Below, in pieces: positions 1-4,014 of a DNA stretch of 5,506 nucleotides. Positions within the stretch are counted from its first letter, which is position 1. The number at the start of each line of letters is the position of its first letter. A model generated the notes under the pieces. It searched no databases, was not told where the DNA came from, and worked only from the letters and a program-made list of their open reading frames with translations. Source of the stretch: Bacillota bacterium (GTDB lineage Bacteria > Bacillota > Sulfobacillia > Symbiobacteriales > Symbiobacteriaceae); NCBI GenBank assembly GCA_028287415.1, contig JAQBPS010000782.1, positions 1 through 5,506 of the forward strand. Reading direction: 5' to 3'. The position numbers and the translations under genes were made by a program.

Positions 1-336
1 GTCGAAAATGCTGTAAAAGATCATGGCGGGGATCAGGAGGCCGATAAACGCCGGAAAGAGCATGCCGAGTAGAATTGCCCCGCCGACGGTGCCCACCATG
101 AACTGAAGGCCCCGCTGGAACAGGCCCATATACAAATGGCCGACTCCGGGCACGAGCGACAGCAGAAAGCGGAGCCCGCCGTTGATATCCCGCCGGGGCC
201 GCTGCACGCGGGTTTCCAGGCATGATTTGCAGTAGATCTGCCCATTCAGGCTCACGATACATTCATCACAGATCGGACGCCCGCACATGTTGCACATGCC
301 CTCAACCACACGGTCTGCGTGGAACACACAGTTCAT
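1..336 (-). CDS. B-box-like zinc-finger / TM2-domain membrane protein, C-terminus cut by window edge
   Basis: The reading frame opens at ATG 336-334 and stays open for 112 codons to base 1, so the C-terminus is missing. Residues 3-39 hold eight possible metal ligands, Cys3, His6, Cys15, Cys18, Cys23, Cys26, Cys36 and Cys39, spaced C-x2-H-x8-C-x2-C-x4-C-x2-C-x9-C-x2-C. This resembles a B-box or treble-clef zinc site binding two metals. A basic linker (RPRR, 46-49) precedes a TM2-type domain: the PGVGHLYMG motif at 63-71, a Gly-rich helix at about 77-94 and a second helix at about 95-111 ending in YSIFD. I therefore expect a cytosolic zinc module followed by two membrane helices. The function of such fusions is not established. 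It starts 15 nt after the anti-sigma stop behind a strong ribosome binding site, so it is the third gene of the sigma operon and may have a membrane-sensing or partner-binding role (inference). Confidence 0.85.
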   Translation of the reverse strand, partial: MNCVFHADRVVEGMCNMCGRPICDECIVSLNGQIYCKSCLETRVQRPRRDINGGLRFLLSLVPGVGHLYMGLFQRGLQFMVGTVGGAILLGMLFPAFIGLLIPAMIFYSIFD

Positions 337-345
337 GTAAGCCAA

Positions 346-353
346 TCCTCCTT
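346..353 (-). promoter_or_regulatory. Ribosome binding site of the zinc-finger/TM2 gene, overlapping the anti-sigma stop codon
   Basis: The minus strand reads AAGGAGGA here, with 10 nt between GGAGG and ATG 336-334. Two bases of the upstream gene's TAA stop (354-352) lie inside the site. A ribosome ending the anti-sigma gene therefore stops on this site, which favours coupled translation and supports ATG 336 as the start. Confidence 0.8.
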
Positions 354-870
354 AATGCAGCTGCAACAAGGCAGCGAACCAATGGCTCAGCGATGCGCTG
401 GCGTGAGCGCCGGTACCCCCTGCCTGCGCCTGGAGCACCTCCCAGTAGGCCTGACCCTGCACTCCCCACAGCGCGAGCCGGTCCGTTGTCTGGTTCCACA
501 GATAAAGCATGTTACCCGCTGAAACGATGGCGATGGTCGCGCTCATCGCATAGGCGACACTGGCATACTGCCGGCCGGACCACCGTTGGCGGAGCCATGG
601 CAGGATCAGGTTGACACCGGTCGGGCGCTCATCGTAAACCCTGGCCATCACCTGCTGCGTGAAGTCTGCGGGCAGCGGTGACGGCGCATGCAGCAACATG
701 TCGTGGAGCGTGGGATCGTCCAGGGCGATCTGAAGATACCGCAGCCCCGTGAACTCCGGCCAACAGGTGTCACACCGGTAGAGGTGTTCCGCCACGCCCA
801 CCTGAAGCTCAGGGGAGAGCGCCTGATCCAAGTACCCTTGCAGGTGCTGTCGCACGACTTTGCACTCCAC
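352..870 (-). CDS. Membrane-bound zinc-finger anti-sigma factor (ZAS type)
   Basis: This 172-residue protein is the likely inhibitor of the ECF sigma factor encoded just upstream. The N-terminus has the zinc anti-sigma layout: Cys3, then YLD at 13-15, then H29-x3-C33-x2-C36, the H-x3-C-x2-C motif of the family. A cytosolic linker follows, and one hydrophobic helix at about 102-124 (YASVAYAMSATIAIVSAGNM and on) would cross the membrane. About 48 residues remain outside. The start is set at GTG 870-868 because a perfect GGAGGTGA lies 5 nt before it; the ATG six codons earlier (888) has no ribosome binding site, and choosing it would put that site inside the gene. The gene overlaps the end of the sigma gene by 62 nt in another frame. 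In this family, release of the sigma factor usually follows proteolysis or a shape change after envelope stress; the signal here is unknown. The outer domain matches no sensor domain I recognise. Confidence 0.9.
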   Translation of the reverse strand: MECKVVRQHLQGYLDQALSPELQVGVAEHLYRCDTCWPEFTGLRYLQIALDDPTLHDMLLHAPSPLPADFTQQVMARVYDERPTGVNLILPWLRQRWSGRQYASVAYAMSATIAIVSAGNMLYLWNQTTDRLALWGVQGQAYWEVLQAQAGGTGAHASASLSHWFAALLQLH

Positions 871-1453
871 CGCTGTCACCTCCGTCATAGCCGTCGATTC
901 GTTTCCTCAGGAGCTGCTTGGCCCGGTACAAGCGGGTCTCAATGGTCCGCAGAGGCGCCTCGAGCCGGTCGGCAATCTGCTGGTAACTGAGGTGGTGAAA
1001 GTGGTAGAGCAGCACCACTTCCCGGTAGTCGTCGGGCAGTTCCCGGATCGCCGCTCGCAGCTGGTGCCGCCGTTCGTCACGCAGAGCGGCCTCCTCCGGG
1101 CCCTCGGCGTGGCTGACGAGGTGCGGCGCCGGCCCGGGCTCCCGGTCGGGCGCCGGTTCGAGGGGCACTTGCAACGGCCGGCGTTTGCGTGCCCGCAGCC
1201 AATCCAGGGCGAGGTTGACCGTCAGTCGGTGCAGCCAGGTTGTAAAGGCGGCGTCGCCGCGGTATCCTGCCAGGGAGCGGTATACCTTGAGGAAGGCCTC
1301 CTGTGCCAGGTCCTGGGCATCCTGCTCGTCACCGATCACCTGATAAAGCGTGCGGTAAACACGGCCCTTGTGGCGCTCCACGAGGACAGCAAACGCATCC
1401 GTATTCCCTTGCTGTGCCTCGAAGACCAGTGTTTCGTCACGCCGGGTATCCAT
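809..1453 (-). CDS. ECF (group 4) RNA polymerase sigma factor
   Basis: This 214-residue protein directs RNA polymerase to a small set of promoters. Region 2 spans about residues 9-92: DAQDLAQEAFLKVY (45-58) is the core-binding and -10-recognition helix, followed by FTTWLHRLTVNLALDWLR (70-87) and basic RKRR. A proline-rich linker (93-119) leads to region 4, about 125-186: LPDDYREVVLLYHFHHLSYQ (139-158) and the recognition helix up to LYRAKQLLRKR, which reads the -35 element. The last 25 residues (Gly/Ser/Ala-rich, lacking family character) lie mostly over the anti-sigma gene and may be dispensable. ATG 1453-1451 was chosen because GAGAGG lies 9 nt upstream; a TTG three codons earlier directly abuts that site. 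It is the first gene of a sigma, anti-sigma, zinc-finger/TM2 operon, so it is probably autoregulated, as is usual for the class. The residues do not tell me which ECF subgroup it belongs to. Confidence 0.93.
   Translation of the reverse strand: MDTRRDETLVFEAQQGNTDAFAVLVERHKGRVYRTLYQVIGDEQDAQDLAQEAFLKVYRSLAGYRGDAAFTTWLHRLTVNLALDWLRARKRRPLQVPLEPAPDREPGPAPHLVSHAEGPEEAALRDERRHQLRAAIRELPDDYREVVLLYHFHHLSYQQIADRLEAPLRTIETRLYRAKQLLRKRIDGYDGGDSGGVQSRATAPARVLGSGALP
876..883 (-). promoter_or_regulatory. Ribosome binding site that sets the anti-sigma start at GTG 870
   Basis: The minus strand reads GGAGGTGA, a full match to the 16S rRNA tail, 5 nt upstream of GTG 870-868 (7 nt counting from GGAGGT). It lies inside the last codons of the sigma gene, so translation of the two genes is likely coupled. 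Confidence 0.75.
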
Positions 1454-1589
1454 GTGACACAACCTCTCGCCGCCGTTCTGGCACGTTAGACGGCGGTGCT
1501 CACGCTGAACCCTTCAGGGAAAATCAAAAAAACGCAGCTCACGCAGCGGGAATTTCCGCGGTCGATCTGGTACGTTACTATGTTCCTTC

Positions 1590-1605
1590 GTGAAACGAAT
1601 TTCAC
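1590..1605. repeat. Perfect inverted repeat GTGAAA-CGAA-TTTCAC before the protease ribosome binding site
   Basis: Two 6-base arms (1590-1595 and 1600-1605) are exact reverse complements around a 4-base centre. The element ends 5 nt before AGGAGG (1611-1616). It could be a repressor operator downstream of the promoter, or a small hairpin in the 5' leader of the mRNA. The left arm also contains TGAAAC, the -35 sequence typical of several Bacillus ECF sigma factors, but no matching -10 follows at the right distance. Confidence 0.45.
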
Positions 1606-1610
1606 CTGCC

Positions 1611-1616
1611 AGGAGG
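1611..1616 (+). promoter_or_regulatory. Ribosome binding site that sets the protease start at GTG 1625
   Basis: AGGAGG lies 8 nt before GTG 1625-1627. The in-frame TTG at 1619 is only 2 nt away, and the frame's first ATG (1496) has no such site. This places the start at the GTG and removes 43 residues from the longest possible frame. Confidence 0.75.
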
Positions 1617-1624
1617 TTTTGTGC

Positions 1625-2563
1625 GTGCGACAAGGCCAGCCGCCCTCGCCACCCCGCGCGGCCGTCTTTTTTACGACCCTCCTGCTGGCGGGTATCGCGC
1701 TGAGCAGCGTCGCCCCGCCAGGGCCTGTGGGCGCGGCGATCAGGCACGTGCTGATGTTCGTGGGCATCGCCCTGCTGTTCACCGCCTTCGCTGATGGGCG
1801 CCCCGTGCGCGAGGTCTTCCGCCTGCGCGCACTGTCGCTTTGGGGCGTGGTCAAGAGCATCTGCCTGGGGCTGGCCTCGTGGGGGCTGATCTACATGCTT
1901 GGCTCACTGATGATTTTGCTTGTGCAGCGGCTGGGCGGCAAAATGTACCAGCCCTACCCCGAGCTTCAGCAACTGCCTTTCGGGGTGGCCCTGGTGGTGG
2001 CGGGCCTGATCCCGGCGCTCTGCGAGGAGTTTGCCTTCCGGGGGTACTTGCAGTATGGGCTGGAAGGACTGGGGCCGCGGGCCGCTGTATTGCTGACGGG
2101 TCTGCTCTTCGGGTTGATGCACTTTTCGGTGGTGCGCCTGGTCCCGCTGGCGTTGCTCGGGATGATCTTCGCAGCGGCGGTGCAGCGGGTGGGTTCGATC
2201 CTGCCGAGCATGATCATGCACTTTGTCAACAATGGGACCGTGCTGGCGCTGAGCTACGGCCTGGGGCAGGCGGGCAGTGGCAGCGCGGATACCAGCGGGC
2301 CCAGCCCCTCCGGCATGACGCTGGTGTTGATGACGGGCGTGGTGATCACGCTCGGCCTCGCGGTGTGGGCGATGCTCAAGAGCTTCGGGCCGGGGGACCT
2401 GGCGCGACCGGCGGAGGGGCCGGTGCGCGCCGAGGAGCAGCAGGCCGGGCCGCGTGGGGGACTGGGCCGCTGGGTGCCGATGATCCTGGGGCTGCTGCCA
2501 GGGCTGGCGCTGTACGCTTGGGCGGGGCTCCAGGAGCTGCACACGGTGTTCGGGCCGAAGTAG
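1625..2563 (+). CDS. CPBP-family (CAAX protease / Rce1-like) intramembrane metalloprotease
   Basis: This 312-residue protein has about eight or nine hydrophobic segments, at roughly 12-30, 38-56, 72-100, 117-133, 145-167, 171-190, 192-215, 237-255 and 286-305. The three family motifs are intact: E134-E135-x3-R139 (EEFAFR), F162-x3-H166 (FGLMH) and H199-x3-N203 (HFVNN). Glu134, His166 and His199 would form the catalytic metal site within the membrane. Known members process prenylated proteins in eukaryotes, or act in bacteriocin immunity and membrane-protein cleavage in bacteria; the substrate here cannot be read from sequence. A charged Pro/Gly-rich cytosolic loop (about 256-285) separates the last two helices, an extension beyond the core domain. 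The gene is alone on the plus strand, divergent from the sigma/anti-sigma operon, and ends 2 nt before a strong terminator. Cleavage of the neighbouring anti-sigma factor is an attractive but unproven role. Confidence 0.92.
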   Translation: MRQGQPPSPPRAAVFFTTLLLAGIALSSVAPPGPVGAAIRHVLMFVGIALLFTAFADGRPVREVFRLRALSLWGVVKSICLGLASWGLIYMLGSLMILLVQRLGGKMYQPYPELQQLPFGVALVVAGLIPALCEEFAFRGYLQYGLEGLGPRAAVLLTGLLFGLMHFSVVRLVPLALLGMIFAAAVQRVGSILPSMIMHFVNNGTVLALSYGLGQAGSGSADTSGPSPSGMTLVLMTGVVITLGLAVWAMLKSFGPGDLARPAEGPVRAEEQQAGPRGGLGRWVPMILGLLPGLALYAWAGLQELHTVFGPK

Positions 2564-2565
2564 GG

Positions 2566-2598
2566 AAAAATCCCCCGGCTCAAGGCCGGGGGATTTTT
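2566..2598. terminator. Bidirectional intrinsic terminator between the convergent protease and Nudix genes
   Basis: Bases 2566-2580 pair with 2584-2598 around a CAA loop: 14 Watson-Crick pairs plus one T-G closing pair. The arms begin AAAAATCCCCCGGC and end in TTTTT, so each strand gives a GC-rich hairpin followed by a U tract. It begins 2 nt after the protease stop (2561-2563). On the other strand it lies 38 nt after the Nudix stop. It ends transcription from both sides. Confidence 0.95.
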
Positions 2599-2636
2599 GG
2601 GCGTTGGGTCTGTGATGACCGGGGCCTGAAGTTCAA

Positions 2637-3089
2637 CTAGCCAAACGTCCGCAGCACCGTCGCACCATCCGCAGCAAGCGCATCGTCGACCACCTGCCGG
2701 ATCCGGAGCGGCAGCTCCGCCAGCGGGGACCACCGCAGCTCACTGTGCTCATGCGACAGGCGAATGGTCCCGCTCGGAATTGTGCAGCGGAAGATCGCCA
2801 CATACACGCTGATATCGACGTGATAATACATGCCCGTCATCGGGCCGACCGAAACCGTGACCCCCAGCTCCTCCCGGCACTCCCGCATCACGGTTGCGTC
2901 CAGGTTCTCCCGCCGGTCCACCCCGCCCCCCGGCAGCGCCCAGCGGTCGGCGTAGCGGGAGCGCAGCAGCAGCACCCGCCCCTCCGGATCCTGGATCACC
3001 GCATGGGCCGCCAGTTTCCGGGGATTCATCTTCAGGGTGAGATCATAGGCGACCTGCACCAGTGTAAACCAACGCCTGCGGAGGTTCAT
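2637..3089 (-). CDS. Nudix (MutT-type) hydrolase
   Basis: This 150-residue protein hydrolyses a nucleoside diphosphate linked to another group, using divalent metal at the Nudix box. Residues 55-77 fit G-x5-E-x7-R-E-U-x-E-E-x-G-U exactly, with Gly55, Glu61, Arg69, Glu70, Glu73, Glu74 and Gly76. A strand before it (VLLLRSRY, 39-46, then WALPGG) is typical of the fold. The 22 N-terminal residues before the domain are basic and hydrophobic. Substrate (for example oxidised nucleotides, ADP-ribose or a sugar nucleotide) cannot be told from these motifs. ATG 3089-3087 was chosen because it sits in an ATGA overlap with the DUF692 stop and has GAAGGGG 8 nt upstream. A frame reaching further upstream to 3224 merely reads through the DUF692 gene. 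The pair is almost certainly co-transcribed, and the operon ends at the terminator. Confidence 0.93.
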   Translation of the reverse strand: MNLRRRWFTLVQVAYDLTLKMNPRKLAAHAVIQDPEGRVLLLRSRYADRWALPGGGVDRRENLDATVMRECREELGVTVSVGPMTGMYYHVDISVYVAIFRCTIPSGTIRLSHEHSELRWSPLAELPLRIRQVVDDALAADGATVLRTFG

Positions 3090-3898
3090 GCCAGCATCCC
3101 CTTCAGCCGGTGCAGCTGGCGCCGCAACGCCTCCGGGTCGGTCATGCCCGGCCGCTCGAAGGTCGGGCCTGTCCCCCCGTACTCCAGCGTCACCATGGCC
3201 GGGCTTGTCCGCTCCAGCAGCCATGCAAGCAGCGCATAATCCTCCTCCAGCAACTCCCGGTGGCGGTCGCGCAGGCCCTCGCCAGGCACAAGTCGGGGGC
3301 CGGTCACGTGGATCTCCCGCACCCGCTCCAGCGGCAGTGCCAGCGCATAAGCATGCGGGTCCATGCCGAGGTACCAGGCCGCGGACCGCAGGTGTGCTGT
3401 GTCCAGCAGCAGCCCGGTGTCAGTGGCAGCAAGCGCCTCGCAAATCGTCGCCGGTCGTGCGCAGATCCAGAGGTTGCCCCGGCTGCCGCCCAGGGGGATG
3501 TTCTCCAGCAGCAACGGCACGTGCAACCGTTCCTGTGCCGCCAGAATGTGCGTGATCATCCGCTCAAGCACCCTGCGTGCAACCGTCCCGTCCTGCACGG
3601 CGGGGTCTACCGGGAAATCCCAGTCCGCCGCCATGCTTTGCAGATGGATCGCAACGTGCGGTGACCGACAGGCCGCGATCGCAAAGTTCAGCTCATCCCA
3701 GTCGATCTGGCTGAACGCCTCCGGCGACATGCCCGCGTGGCGGAGCGTATGCACCAGTGCCGGCCGGATCGACCGACACTCTGCCACCTCCCGGAGGAGG
3801 GTATCTTCCCGGGAAAGCTTGATCCAATCCACTGCCACCTCGCCCTCGGCGAGGAAGGAGAGCAGCGGCTGAGAATAGTTGCACCCCAGTTGGGTCAT
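3086..3898 (-). CDS. DUF692-family TIM-barrel protein (putative multinuclear iron enzyme)
   Basis: This 270-residue protein has the DUF692 pattern of a xylose-isomerase-like barrel. It begins LGCNYS (4-9), then shows His50, His85 (AIHLQ), Glu132-Asn133 (LLLENIP), Asp166-x2-His169 (LLLDTAHL), GMDPHAYALALPLERVREIH (178-197) with His197, Asp211-x-His213, and Glu239 (TLEYGG). These His, Asp and Glu positions match the metal-ligand pattern of the family. Studied members (MbnB, TglH, ChrH) are iron oxidases that remodel cysteine residues in peptides, usually with a partner protein; many others have no known role. ATG 3898 was chosen because the family motif begins there and AGGGGG lies 10 nt upstream. 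An in-frame ATG at 3973 has no ribosome binding site and would add 25 residues of non-family sequence. It is the first gene of a two-gene unit with the Nudix hydrolase. No precursor peptide or partner gene is visible. A plain sugar isomerase-like enzyme is the alternative. Confidence 0.8.
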   Translation of the reverse strand: MTQLGCNYSQPLLSFLAEGEVAVDWIKLSREDTLLREVAECRSIRPALVHTLRHAGMSPEAFSQIDWDELNFAIAACRSPHVAIHLQSMAADWDFPVDPAVQDGTVARRVLERMITHILAAQERLHVPLLLENIPLGGSRGNLWICARPATICEALAATDTGLLLDTAHLRSAAWYLGMDPHAYALALPLERVREIHVTGPRLVPGEGLRDRHRELLEEDYALLAWLLERTSPAMVTLEYGGTGPTFERPGMTDPEALRRQLHRLKGMLA

Positions 3899-3948
3899 AG
3901 GACGAGCGCCCCCTGTTCGCAAAGAAATCGCAGTTAAAGAATTAGACT

Positions 3949-3974
3949 GATGCACAAGGGCAATTGGTTGCATC
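3949..3974. repeat. Inverted repeat GATGCA-N14-TGCATC in the divergent promoter region
   Basis: Two exact 6-base arms (3949-3954 and 3969-3974) have centres 20 bp apart, about two helical turns, a spacing suited to a dimeric DNA-binding protein. The right arm overlaps the putative -35 region of the kinase gene and lies upstream of the DUF692 gene, so one regulator could act on both. A 6-base match could also arise by chance. Confidence 0.3.
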
Positions 3975-3993
3975 TGCCATGAAGTTGTAGAAT
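3964..3993 (+). promoter_or_regulatory. Candidate sigma-A-type promoter for the PEP-synthase-like gene
   Basis: TTGGTT (3964-3969) and TAGAAT (3988-3993) are 18 nt apart; the -10 matches consensus at five of six bases, the -35 at three. Transcription would begin near 4000, leaving a leader of about 15 nt with the ribosome binding site. The surrounding stretch 3920-3995 is distinctly more AT-rich than the genes, as expected of a promoter region. For the opposite direction only a TCTAAT -10-like element (3946-3941) without a good -35 is seen. Confidence 0.45.
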
Positions 3994-4000
3994 AGGGACC

Positions 4001-4007
4001 GGGGGGG
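4001..4007 (+). promoter_or_regulatory. G-tract ribosome binding site of the PEP-synthase-like gene
   Basis: A run of seven G residues ends 7 nt before ATG 4015. It can pair partly with the CCUCC core of the 16S tail, but it is less standard than the AGGAGG sites in front of other genes in this window. Confidence 0.5.
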
Positions 4008-4014
4008 TCGAGTT

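Larger units (their letters stand above)
1454..1624. promoter_or_regulatory. Divergent control region between the sigma operon and the membrane protease gene
   Basis: These 171 bases hold no gene and must carry promoters for both directions. On the minus strand, two ECF-like options precede the sigma gene. One is GGAAC (1586-1582), 17 nt, then CGACC (1564-1560), giving a leader of about 100 nt. The other is a CGTCTAA -10-like element (1492-1486) lacking a convincing -35. On the plus strand, TTTCCG (1553-1558), 17 nt, TACTAT (1576-1581) is a weak sigma-A-like match for the protease gene. Short symmetric elements are CTGAA-CCC-TTCAG (1505-1517), GCGGGAATTTCCGC (1546-1559, one mismatched pair) and GTGAAA-CGAA-TTTCAC (1590-1605). 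A direct repeat ACGCAGC occurs at 1532-1538 and 1541-1547. All promoter assignments here are tentative. Confidence 0.4.

Noticed and set aside
33..245. Open frame of 70 codons on the minus strand
   Set aside because: Out of frame with the zinc-finger/TM2 gene, which has a strong ribosome binding site and recognised motifs over the same bases.
860..1489. Open frame of 209 codons on the plus strand opposite the sigma gene
   Set aside because: The minus-strand frame encodes clear sigma regions 2 and 4; the plus frame has no recognisable features or ribosome binding site.
1840..2640. Open frame of 266 codons on the plus strand, shifted relative to the protease gene
   Set aside because: Its product is a Gly/Ala/Arg/Asp-rich shadow of GC-rich codons, and it runs through the terminator.
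3090..3224. Longer start for the Nudix hydrolase at 3224
   Set aside because: The added 45 residues overlap the DUF692 gene and lack family character; the ATGA start at 3089 has its own ribosome binding site.
3899..3973. Longer start for the DUF692 protein at 3973
   Set aside because: No ribosome binding site, and it would place coding sequence in the AT-rich promoter region.
3979..3990. Three-codon frame (ATG AAG TTG TAG) before the kinase gene
   Set aside because: It overlaps the probable -10 box and would lie upstream of the transcript start, so it is unlikely to be a leader peptide.
3899..4014. Search for the rifamycin-associated inverted repeat known upstream of rifampin-inactivating genes in actinobacteria
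   Set aside because: No long GC-rich palindrome of that type is present; only the GATGCA/TGCATC arms were found.
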